The translations under genes and the position numbers were made by a program. A DNA stretch of 36,678 bases from Streptomyces sp. NRRL S-340 (GTDB taxonomy: Bacteria > Actinomycetota > Actinomycetes > Streptomycetales > Streptomycetaceae): NCBI RefSeq assembly GCF_000720185.1, contig NZ_JOIY01000063.1, positions 1-36,678 on the forward strand, written 5' to 3'. Below the pieces are notes generated by a model. The model saw only the letters and a list, made by a program, of their open reading frames with translations, ran no database searches and had not been told where the DNA came from. Shown here piece by piece: positions 25,826 through 33,079 of this stretch (positions are counted from its first letter, which is position 1; every line of letters starts with the position of its first letter).

Positions 25826-25902
25826 GGGCGCCCGTTTTGCTCGGAGGTCCGGGTCTCCCGGGCGCCCGTTCCGTTCGGAGGTCCGGGTCTCCCGGGCGCC
25901 CG
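25826..25902. repeat. Two and a quarter copies of a 34-bp palindromic repeat
   Basis: GGGCGCCCG opens units at 25826-25859 and 25860-25893 and a partial one at 25894-25902. The units share CGGAGGTCCGGGTCTCCC. Each contains the palindrome GGGCGCCC and complementary GGACC/GGTCC segments. The position between convergent genes suggests a folded terminator region. Confidence 0.75.
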
Positions 25903-25983
25903 CAGGAGCGCCCACCGGCCCGGCGGCGGGCGCCCGCATGGCCGCGGGCGCGCAGGGAGCGCGGGCCCTCCGCAGGATCCGGC

Positions 25984-26211
25984 TCACCGGATGAGGGTGC
26001 GCAGGACGGGCACGCTCGCGCCGGAACTCGTCAGCCCGGCGAGGACGGCGGCGGCCAGCGGGGCACCGGTGTGCGCGGTGAGGAACCCGACGACCAGGCC
26101 GATCACGATCGCCGTGAGCAGGACGACGGTGGTGTGCAGGGAGAGGAACGGCGGGACGGCGGGCTCGTCCGGGGAGGAGCCGGGCGGCTGGGGTGTCCGG
26201 GTCGTGGTCAT
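25984..26211 (-). CDS. Small membrane protein
   Basis: 75 residues. A polar N-terminus (MTTTRTPQPPGSSPDEPAVPPF) is followed by two hydrophobic segments, LHTTVVLLTAIVIGLVVGFLTA and APLAAAVLAGLTSSGASVPVL, ending in RTLIR. This is a hairpin membrane protein with a cytoplasmic or periplasmic tail, of a kind seen as conserved hypothetical in Streptomyces. I do not recognise a function. The ATG at 26211 was chosen because the next upstream start adds an unlikely Arg-rich leader. It is divergent from the WD40 gene. Confidence 0.7.
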   Translation of the reverse strand: MTTTRTPQPPGSSPDEPAVPPFLSLHTTVVLLTAIVIGLVVGFLTAHTGAPLAAAVLAGLTSSGASVPVLRTLIR

Positions 26212-26302
26212 GTCCCGACTGTGCTCCGTCCACTGGCGCGCACACGGTCCGCCGAACAAGTCCGGAGGAACCCGAGCGCGCGGGCGGCACCGCCGTCCGG
26301 CC

Positions 26303-26386
26303 GCCGTACGGCGCCGTGCGCGGCCGAACGCGTACCGCCGTACGGCACCGTTCGGGAACGTTCCGCCAAGTTCGGTGCCGTACGGC
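26303..26386. promoter_or_regulatory. Three GCCGTACGGC palindromes in a divergent promoter region
   Basis: GCCGTACGGC occurs at 26303-26312, 26337-26346 and 26377-26386, spaced 34 and 40 bp. GGAACGTTCC (26355-26364) lies between the last two. A TAACCT -10-like box (26398-26403) follows, 38 bp before the WD40 gene. The cluster could be an operator, but these palindromes are not rare in such GC-rich DNA. Confidence 0.4.
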
Positions 26387-26440
26387 CCCCGTGCCCCTAA
26401 CCTGGCTCGTCACCACGCGACACCAGGGGGGAGGGCGGTC

Positions 26441-28024
26441 ATGGGGCACCCGCAGGAGCCGCACGCTGCCGGGGACATCGCCGGGGAACTGCTGCGGGAG
26501 CAGGCCCGGCTGCTGAACGAGCTGAAGGTGCGGGCGGGCGATCCGTCGCTGCGGACCATCGCGCGGCGGGCCGCCCGGCTCTTCGCCGACGAGCGCGCCT
26601 CCCTGCCGCCCGCCACGCAGAGTTCCCTCTTCAACGGCGGCTACAGCGGCCTGGACCGGCTGATCTGGCTCGTGCGGGCACTGCTGTCCTGGGACCGGTA
26701 CGGCAGGGAGTGCGAGCCGCCGGACCCCACGGCGGACGAGCTGGACGCGTGGCGCGCGCGGTGGGCGGCCGTCACGGAGGCGCGCGCGGCACTCAGGCAG
26801 GGCAGGCGCGCCGGACAGGACCGCGACCGCCCCCGGCAGCCGGAGTCCGCCGCGGGACCGACGCCGGCCGAGGTTCCCTCTCCGCCCTCGCCCCCGTCGT
26901 CGCCTCCCTCCCCGTACGCGTCCTCGTCCCCGCCCCCTTCCCCGTCCGCGTCCCCGTCGTCGTCTCCCTCCTCATCGCCCTCTCCGTCCCCGGCCTCATC
27001 CGCCTCCCCCGCCTCATCCGCCTCCCCGGTTTCCTCCGCGCAGCCCCTCGGATGCCTCGCGACACGCGCCGTGGCGCACGCCATCGAGCAGGGACACCCG
27101 ATGGGCCTGCCCCCGCTGGAGGCGAGCGACCTGGTCGCCGCGGTGGCGTTCTCGCCCGACGGCACCCTCCTCGCCGTCGGCAGCCACGACGGCACCGTGC
27201 ACCTGTGGGACCCCGCCGCCCGCAGGCACCTGGCCGAACTGCCGACCGGCCGCCGGGGGCCCGCGACCGCGCTGGCCTTCTCCCCCGACGGCAAGCTCCT
27301 GGCCGTCGGGGGAGAAGGCACGGCCGTCGGGCTGTGGGACCCCGCGGCGGGCGCGCCCGCGGGAGAGTCTCTGCGCGGTCACCAGGGCGCGGTGCACGCG
27401 GTGGCCTTCTCCCCGGACGGCGAGCTGCTCGCCACCTGCGCCGAGGACGGCACGGTCCGGCTGTGGGACCCGGCCACCCGCGAGCCCGTGGGAGACCCGC
27501 TCACCGGCCACCGGGAGCGGGTCGACGCGATGGCGTTCGCCCCCGACGGCACACTTCTGGCCACCGCCTCCCGGGACATGACGGCCCGGCTGTGGAATCC
27601 GGCCACCCGCGAGCCGGCCGGCGCCCCCCTGCGGCACCGGGGCGCCGTCGTCACGGTCGCGTTCTCCCCCGACGGCGCCCTGCTGGCCACCGGCAGCCGC
27701 GACCGGGCGGCACGGCTGTGGAACCCCGCCACCCAGGAGCCCGCCGGCGAGCCGCTGCACCTCCTGGGAGCGGTCTTCGCGCTCGCGTTCTCCCCGGACG
27801 GCACCGTGCTGGCCACCGGCACCGGCGACCGGACGGCACGGTTGTGGGACCCGCGGACGAGACGGCCCGTCGGGCAGCCCCTCACCGGTCACCAGGGGGC
27901 GGTGTTCGCGCTCGCCTTCTCCCCGGACGGCACGCTGCTGGCCACCGGCGCCGGCGACCGGACGGTCCGGCTGTGGATGACCCCGGCGGCGGCCCGCCGC
28001 ATGGCCGCGGCGCACACCGGCTGA
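26441..28024 (+). CDS. WD40 beta-propeller protein with regulator-like N-terminal domain
   Basis: 527 residues. The N-terminal 110 residues (LLNELKVRAGDPSLRTIARRAARLF...LPPATQSSLFNG, WARWAAVTEAR-like end) resemble the helix-turn-helix module found at the start of Streptomyces WD40 and STAND proteins. A Pro/Ser linker (about residues 147-203) follows. Seven WD40 repeats of about 43 residues, each with AFSPDGxLLATG and VRLWDPATREP, make one complete propeller. Repeats 3 to 7 are very similar, pointing to recent internal duplication. There is no NTPase or kinase domain. ATG at 26441 follows GGGGGGAGGG. A role as scaffold or regulator is inference. Confidence 0.85.
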   Translation: MGHPQEPHAAGDIAGELLREQARLLNELKVRAGDPSLRTIARRAARLFADERASLPPATQSSLFNGGYSGLDRLIWLVRALLSWDRYGRECEPPDPTADELDAWRARWAAVTEARAALRQGRRAGQDRDRPRQPESAAGPTPAEVPSPPSPPSSPPSPYASSSPPPSPSASPSSSPSSSPSPSPASSASPASSASPVSSAQPLGCLATRAVAHAIEQGHPMGLPPLEASDLVAAVAFSPDGTLLAVGSHDGTVHLWDPAARRHLAELPTGRRGPATALAFSPDGKLLAVGGEGTAVGLWDPAAGAPAGESLRGHQGAVHAVAFSPDGELLATCAEDGTVRLWDPATREPVGDPLTGHRERVDAMAFAPDGTLLATASRDMTARLWNPATREPAGAPLRHRGAVVTVAFSPDGALLATGSRDRAARLWNPATQEPAGEPLHLLGAVFALAFSPDGTVLATGTGDRTARLWDPRTRRPVGQPLTGHQGAVFALAFSPDGTLLATGAGDRTVRLWMTPAAARRMAAAHTG

Positions 28025-28395
28025 CCCCCGGGCGTCCGGTTCGTATACCGAACATGAACTTCCGGACAACGGACGTTTTCCGGCCAACTTGATGACGCGC
28101 TCCTGACAAGGACCGCGTACTCCTGCCAATCTTCCCCTCGGCCGTTCACAGTCACCCCACAGCACCCCCACCGTTCCGCGGACTGTGGGCCGGCCCGCAC
28201 CCCGTACGCCGGCACGTCGCAGCTCGCCGCACGTCAGTACGTGCCACGTCAGCTCGTCGCAACGCCAGCACCTCGCACGTCCGCACCTCGCACGTCCGCA
28301 CCTGGTTCCGCGTTCTCGCAGTTCTGCCCGGACGGCCCACCCCGCGTCCGGATCTCCCCCTGGCCGCGCGACCCGTGGCCACGCAGAAGGAGTCA
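28025..28395 (+). other. Regulatory and leader region of protease gene 1
   Basis: 371 bp without a gene. It contains GTTCG-TATAC-CGAAC (28039-28053), the promoter described separately, and a leader of about 250 bases. The leader has a 15-bp repeat, CACCTCGCACGTCCG, at 28269-28283 and 28284-28298, and several GCACGTC motifs upstream of it. The repeats may be slippage products or part of a structured leader. Confidence 0.6.
28063..28132 (+). promoter_or_regulatory. Promoter of protease gene 1, matching that of gene 2
   Basis: Candidate -35 CTGACA (28103-28108), an 18-bp spacer and -10 CAATCT (28127-28132). CGGCCAAC at 28081-28088 starts exactly 22 bp before the -35 element, and a related CGGACAAC lies at 28063-28070. 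The same layout precedes protease gene 2. Confidence 0.65.
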
Positions 28396-30447
28396 GTGTT
28401 GAGTAGCAGCAGCTCTCGCAGACGCACCTCCCACACCACCCACCGCCGGGCCGCGGGCATCGCCCTGGCCGGTGTCGCCGCGCTGATCGCCACGGCCGTC
28501 CAGTCGGGCGCCGCCGCCGCGGCCCCCGCGCAGGCGCCGCAGGCCGGCAGGCTCAACCCGGCCCACCTCGCCGTGAAGCTCACGCCCTCGCAGCGGGCCG
28601 AGCTGATCCGCGACGCCGACGGCAGCAAGGCCCGCACGGCGAAGGACCTGGGCCTCGGCGCCCAGGAGCAGCTGGTCGTCAAGGACGTCGTCAAGGACGC
28701 CGACGGCACCGTGCACACCCGCTACGAGCGGACCTACGCGGGCCTGCCGGTCCTCGGCGGCGACCTGGTCGTCGACACCGCGAAGTCGGGGCAGACCGAG
28801 CGGGTGCTCAAGGCCACCGGCGCGGCCGTCAAGGTGCGCAGCCTGACCCCGAGCGTGCCGAAGGCGACCGCCGAGAAGCAGGCGGTGGAGCGGGCCCGGA
28901 CGCTCGGCAGCACCAAGGCCTCGGTGGACCAGTCCTCCCGCAAGGTGATCTGGGCGGCGAACGGCACGCCGGTGCTGGCGTACGAGACGGTGATCGGCGG
29001 CTTCCAGGACGACGGGACCCCGAACCAGCTGCACGTCGTCACCGACGCGAACACGGGCAAGGAGCTGTACCGGTACCAGGGCGTCGAGACCGGCGTCGGC
29101 AACACCCAGTACAGCGGCCAGGTCACGCTGACGACGACCCAGTCGGGTTCGACGTACACGCTGAACGACGGGGCGCGCGGCGGCCACAAGACGTACAACC
29201 TCAACCACGGCACGTCCGGCACCGGCACCCTGTTCTCGCAGTCCAGCGACACGTGGGGCAACGGGACCACGTCGAACGCGGCCACCGCCGCCGCCGACGC
29301 CCACTACGGCGCCGCGGTCACCTGGGACTTCTACAAGAACACCTTCGGCCGCAACGGCATCCGCGACGACGGCGCGGCGGCCTACTCCCGGGTCCACTAC
29401 GGCAACTCGTACGTGAACGCCTTCTGGGACGACAGCTGCTTCTGCATGACCTACGGCGACGGCTCGGGCAACGCCGACCCGCTGACCGCGCTGGACGTCG
29501 CCGGGCACGAGATGAGCCACGGCGTCACCTCGAACACCGCCGGACTCAACTACTCGGGCGAGTCGGGCGGCCTGAACGAGGCGACCTCCGACATCTTCGG
29601 CACCGGCGTCGAGTGGTACGCCAACAACTCCACCGACAAGGGCGACTACCTGATCGGTGAGAAGATCGACATCAACGGCGACGGCACGCCGCTGCGCTAC
29701 ATGGACAAGCCCAGCAAGGACGGCGCCTCCGCCGACTCCTGGTACTCGGGCGTGGGCAGCAAGGACGTGCACTACTCGTCCGGCATCGCCAACCACTTCT
29801 TCTACCTGCTGAGCGAGGGCAGCGGCGCCAAGGTCATCAACGGCGTCAGCTACGACTCGCCCACCGCGGACGGGCTGCCCGTCACCGGCATCGGCCGGGA
29901 CAAGGCTCTGCAGATCTGGTACAAGGCGCTGACCACGAAGTTCACGTCCACCACCAACTACGCCTCGGCCCGCACCGGCACGCTCGCGGCGGCCGGTGAG
30001 CTGTACGGCACCTCCAGCGCCGAGTACAAGGCCGTGCAGGACGCCTGGGCGGCGGTCGCGGTCGGTTCGCGCTCCGGCGGCGGCGACCCGGGCGGCGGCG
30101 GCACCTCGTTCGAGAACACCTCGAACGTGAACATCCCGGACTACGGGTCGGCGGTCACCTCGTCCATCACGGTCACCGGGCGCAGCGGCAACGCGCCCTC
30201 CAACCTCCAGGTCTCGGTGGACATCGTCCACTCCTGGAGCGGTGACCTCCAGATCGACCTGGTCGCCCCCAACGGGTCGACGTACCGCCTCAAGAACAGC
30301 GGCTACGACTCGACGCCCGACGTGCACGCGACCTACACGGTCAACGCGTCCTCGTCGGCCGCCAACGGGACCTGGAAGCTGCGCGTCCAGGACAAGGGTC
30401 CGCAGGACACCGGCTACATCGACGGCTGGAAGCTGACCTTCCCGTAG
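28396..30447 (+). CDS. Thermolysin-family (M4) metalloprotease with P/proprotein convertase domain
   Basis: 683 residues from the GTG at 28396. The order is signal peptide with Arg-rich head (to about residue 43), FTP and PepSY-type propeptide (about 60-210), M4 catalytic domain, a Gly-rich linker (GSRSGGGDPGGGG) and a C-terminal P domain of about 110 residues (NIPDYGSAV to GWKLTF). The zinc site is GHEMSHG (His371, Glu372, His375) with Glu395 in NEATSD, and catalytic His467 in ANHFFYLL. It should be secreted and autoprocessed. AAGGAG lies 3 bases before this GTG and 6 before a TTG at 28399, so the TTG is an alternative. It is a tandem paralogue of the next gene. Confidence 0.95.
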   Translation: MLSSSSSRRRTSHTTHRRAAGIALAGVAALIATAVQSGAAAAAPAQAPQAGRLNPAHLAVKLTPSQRAELIRDADGSKARTAKDLGLGAQEQLVVKDVVKDADGTVHTRYERTYAGLPVLGGDLVVDTAKSGQTERVLKATGAAVKVRSLTPSVPKATAEKQAVERARTLGSTKASVDQSSRKVIWAANGTPVLAYETVIGGFQDDGTPNQLHVVTDANTGKELYRYQGVETGVGNTQYSGQVTLTTTQSGSTYTLNDGARGGHKTYNLNHGTSGTGTLFSQSSDTWGNGTTSNAATAAADAHYGAAVTWDFYKNTFGRNGIRDDGAAAYSRVHYGNSYVNAFWDDSCFCMTYGDGSGNADPLTALDVAGHEMSHGVTSNTAGLNYSGESGGLNEATSDIFGTGVEWYANNSTDKGDYLIGEKIDINGDGTPLRYMDKPSKDGASADSWYSGVGSKDVHYSSGIANHFFYLLSEGSGAKVINGVSYDSPTADGLPVTGIGRDKALQIWYKALTTKFTSTTNYASARTGTLAAAGELYGTSSAEYKAVQDAWAAVAVGSRSGGGDPGGGGTSFENTSNVNIPDYGSAVTSSITVTGRSGNAPSNLQVSVDIVHSWSGDLQIDLVAPNGSTYRLKNSGYDSTPDVHATYTVNASSSAANGTWKLRVQDKGPQDTGYIDGWKLTFP

Positions 30448-30513
30448 AGCCGGCGCGGAGCCGCCCGGCGAGGACCTCGCGTCGTCGCCGGGGGCCCGAC
30501 TCCCCCGAGGACA

Positions 30514-30552
30514 GGGCGCCGTTCCGGAGGCGGAACGCCCGGGGCGGCGCCC
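30514..30552 (+). terminator. Terminator after protease gene 1
   Basis: CGTTCCG (30520-30526) and CGGAACG (30531-30537) form a 7-bp stem with a GAGG loop. Outer GGGCGC (30514) can pair with GCGCCC (about 30547). It lies about 70 bases past the stop and before the next promoter. Confidence 0.55.
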
Positions 30553-30590
30553 GTTCACACTGCCGAAACACGAATCGGACAGTCAACTTT

Positions 30591-30642
30591 CGGCCAACAT
30601 CACCTCGGGGTCCTGACATGTACGCGTCCTTGATGTCACTCT
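30591..30642 (+). promoter_or_regulatory. Promoter of protease gene 2
   Basis: CGGCCAAC (30591-30598), then -35 CTGACA (30613-30618), an 18-bp spacer and -10 CACTCT (30637-30642). Distances equal those upstream of protease gene 1. The leader to the GTG start is about 80 bases. Confidence 0.65.
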
Positions 30643-30730
30643 CTCTCCACCCGCCGCACGAGCACAGCAACCGACCTCCCGTCCGGCCGGCACCCCCACG
30701 CCGGCCGGGCCCCCCACATAAGGAGCTTGT

Positions 30731-32392
30731 GTGACTCCCCGCCCTCTGCGTCACAAGCGCACCACGCTGGCCCTCGCCACCGCCGTCGCCGCCGGAGCCC
30801 TCCTCAGCACCGGCCTGACCAGCGTCGCCTCGGCCCAGACCCCGGCCGGCACCGCGGGCCGGACCACCCCGGCCGCCGCCCCCGCCTCCCTCACCGCCGC
30901 CGCCCGCACCTCCCTGCTCCAGCAGGCGCAGGCCGACTCGGCCGGCACCGCCCGGCAGATAGGCCTCGGCGCCCAGGAGAAGCTGGTCGCCAAGGACGTC
31001 GTCAAGGACGCCGACGGCACGGTGCACACCCGCTACGAGCGCACCTACGCCGGCCTGCCGGTCCTCGGCGGCGACCTGATCGTCCACACCTCCAGGGCCG
31101 GGAAGACCGAAGGCGTCACCAAGGCCACCGGCGCGGCCATCAAGGTCGCCTCGCTCACCCCGAAGGTCGCCGCCGCCGAGGCCGAGCGGCAGGCGGTGTC
31201 CGCCGCCAGAACCCTCGGCTCCGCCAAGTCCACCGCGGACGGCGCCCGCAAGGTGATCTGGGCCGGTTCCGGCAAGCCCGTCCTCGCCTACGAGACCGTC
31301 GTCGGCGGCCTCCAGGACGACGGCACCCCGAACCAGCTGCACGTCATCACCGACGCCGCCACCGGCAAGAAGCTCTTCGAGTACCAGGGCATCGAGAACG
31401 CGACCGGGACCGGCAAGACGCTGTACTCCGGCAGCGTCAGCCTCACCACCAACCTGTCGGGGTCGACGTACCAGCTGTACGACACCACCCGGGGCGGTCA
31501 CAAGACCTACAACCTGGCCCACAAGACGTCGGGCACCGGCACCCTCTTCACCGACGCCGACAACGTGTGGGGCACCGGCGCGGCCTCCAGCTCCTCGACC
31601 GACCAGACGGCCGCGGCCGACGCCGCCTACGGCGCGCAGGAGACCTGGGACTTCTACAAGAGCACGTTCGGCCGCAACGGCATCAAGAACAACGGCCAGG
31701 GCGCCTACTCCCGCGTCCACTACGGCAACTCGTACGTGAACGCCTTCTGGGACGACAGCTGCTTCTGCATGACCTACGGCGACGGCTCGGGCAACACCCA
31801 CCCGCTGACCGCGCTCGACGTCGCCGGGCACGAGATGAGCCACGGCGTCACCTCCAACACCGCCGGACTCAACTACAGCGGCGAGTCGGGCGGCCTGAAC
31901 GAGGCCACCTCCGACATCTTCGGCACCGGCGTCGAGTGGTACGCCAACAACTCCACCGACAAGGGCGACTACCTCATCGGTGAGAAGATCGACATCAACG
32001 GCGACGGCACCCCGCTGCGCTACATGGACAAGCCCAGCAAGGACGGCGCCTCCGCCGACTCCTGGTCCTCCACGGTCGGCAACAAGGACGTGCACTACTC
32101 GTCCGGTGTCGCCAACCACTTCTTCTACCTGCTGGCCGAGGGCAGCGGCGCGAAGACGATCAACGGCGTGAGCTACAACTCGCCGACGTCCAACGGCTCC
32201 ACGGTCACCGGCATCGGCCGGGACAAGGCCCTGCAGATCTGGTACAAGGCGCTGACCACGTACATGACGTCGACCACCAACTACAAGGCCGCCCGCACGG
32301 CGACCCTGAACGCGGCGTCGGCCCTGTACGGCTCCACCAGCGCCGAGTACAAGGCGGTCGCGGCGGCCTGGTCCGGTGTCAACGTGAACTGA
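30731..32392 (+). CDS. Thermolysin-family (M4) metalloprotease
   Basis: 553 residues. It has a Sec-type signal peptide (RHKRTTLALATAVAAGALLSTGLTSVASA), a propeptide with FTP and PepSY parts, and the M4 catalytic domain: GHEMSHG (His367, Glu368, His371), Glu391 in NEATSD and His463 in ANHFFYLL. It lacks the C-terminal P domain of its neighbour and ends at the M4 domain (WSGVNVN). The GTG start follows AGGAG at 5 bases. Its central catalytic region is nearly identical in DNA to the neighbour's. It should be a secreted neutral protease for extracellular protein use, with activation by propeptide cleavage. Confidence 0.96.
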   Translation: MTPRPLRHKRTTLALATAVAAGALLSTGLTSVASAQTPAGTAGRTTPAAAPASLTAAARTSLLQQAQADSAGTARQIGLGAQEKLVAKDVVKDADGTVHTRYERTYAGLPVLGGDLIVHTSRAGKTEGVTKATGAAIKVASLTPKVAAAEAERQAVSAARTLGSAKSTADGARKVIWAGSGKPVLAYETVVGGLQDDGTPNQLHVITDAATGKKLFEYQGIENATGTGKTLYSGSVSLTTNLSGSTYQLYDTTRGGHKTYNLAHKTSGTGTLFTDADNVWGTGAASSSSTDQTAAADAAYGAQETWDFYKSTFGRNGIKNNGQGAYSRVHYGNSYVNAFWDDSCFCMTYGDGSGNTHPLTALDVAGHEMSHGVTSNTAGLNYSGESGGLNEATSDIFGTGVEWYANNSTDKGDYLIGEKIDINGDGTPLRYMDKPSKDGASADSWSSTVGNKDVHYSSGVANHFFYLLAEGSGAKTINGVSYNSPTSNGSTVTGIGRDKALQIWYKALTTYMTSTTNYKAARTATLNAASALYGSTSAEYKAVAAAWSGVNVN

Positions 32393-32411
32393 TCCGGCGG
32401 CGCGATGCGAC

Positions 32412-32450
32412 GGGCGGCACCCGGGAGGACCATTCCCCCGGGTGCCGCCC
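32412..32450 (+). terminator. Strong terminator after protease gene 2
   Basis: GGGCGGCACCCGGG (32412-32425) and CCCGGGTGCCGCCC (32437-32450) form a perfect 14-bp stem with an 11-base loop, 20 bases past the stop. Confidence 0.85.
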
Positions 32451-32456
32451 TACGCT
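32451..32456 (+). promoter_or_regulatory. Candidate leaderless -10 box of the DUF1990 gene
   Basis: TACGCT directly follows the terminator stem and ends 8 bases before the ATG. No ribosome site lies between, so transcription could start at or next to the start codon. Confidence 0.4.
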
Positions 32457-32464
32457 TGGGTCCC

Positions 32465-32986
32465 ATGGCTTCGGAGGACTTCACCTACGAGGAGGTCGGC
32501 GCGACCCGCGAGCGGGACCACTGCCCGCCCGGCTTCCACCCCCTGCACGTGCGCACCCGCATCGGCGAGGGCGAGGCGGTCTTCCGGCGCGCCGCCGAGG
32601 CCGTCCTCACCTGGGAACTGCACCGCGCGGTGGGCGTCGGCATCGACACGGCCGCGGCCCGCGCCGCCCCCGGCGCCGACGTCACCGTCACCCTGGCCGG
32701 GATGATCAAGGCCCCCTGCCGGATCGTCTGGACCCTCGATGAGCCCCGCCGGGCCGGCTGGGCCTACGGCACCCTGCCCGGCCACCCCGAGACCGGCGAG
32801 GAGTCCTTCGTCGTGGACCGCACCGGCGACGGCACGGTCTGGCTGACCGTGACCGCCTTCAGCCGCCCCGCCAAGTGGTACGCCCGTGCGGGCGGCCCGG
32901 CGGCCCGCGGCTTCCAGCACGCCTACGCCCGCCGCTGCGGCACGGTGCTGCGCCGCCTGTGCGCCGGCCTGGGCGACGGCACCTGA
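32465..32986 (+). CDS. DUF1990-family protein
   Basis: 173 residues. The sequence FTYEEVGATRERDHCPPGFHPLHVRTRIGEGEAVF, WELHRAVGVGI, RRAGWAYGTLPGHPETGEESFVV and TVWLTVTAFSRPAKWYARAGGP is the conserved profile of DUF1990, a soluble family found widely in actinobacteria and plants. Its biochemical function is not established. No signal peptide or membrane segment is present. ATG at 32465 starts at the family's usual first residues. It is convergent with glgP and seems to be a single-gene unit between two terminators. Confidence 0.85.
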   Translation: MASEDFTYEEVGATRERDHCPPGFHPLHVRTRIGEGEAVFRRAAEAVLTWELHRAVGVGIDTAAARAAPGADVTVTLAGMIKAPCRIVWTLDEPRRAGWAYGTLPGHPETGEESFVVDRTGDGTVWLTVTAFSRPAKWYARAGGPAARGFQHAYARRCGTVLRRLCAGLGDGT

Positions 32987-32995
32987 CCCGGCGGC

Positions 32996-33021
32996 GCGCC
33001 GCCCCGCCCGGCCGGCGGCGC
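32996..33021. terminator. Hairpin between the convergent DUF1990 and glgP genes
   Basis: GCGCCGCC (32996-33003) and GGCGGCGC (33014-33021) form an 8-bp stem, extendable by one pair, with a 10-base loop. GGCGGCGCGCCGCC (32990-33003) is also self-complementary. It can serve both strands. Confidence 0.6.
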
Positions 33022-33079
33022 GGCCCACCGCAGTGGCGGGCTCCCCCTCCGACCGCGCATCCGCGCCCCACCCGGGCGG

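Noticed and set aside
25981..26440. Prophage or integrated element boundaries near the small membrane protein
   Set aside because: No integrase, tRNA, attachment repeat or change in base composition is visible.
28133..28395. Long leader of protease gene 1 as a riboswitch
   Set aside because: I recognise no riboswitch core. Only simple repeats and GCACGTC motifs are visible, and the second protease gene with the same promoter has a short leader.
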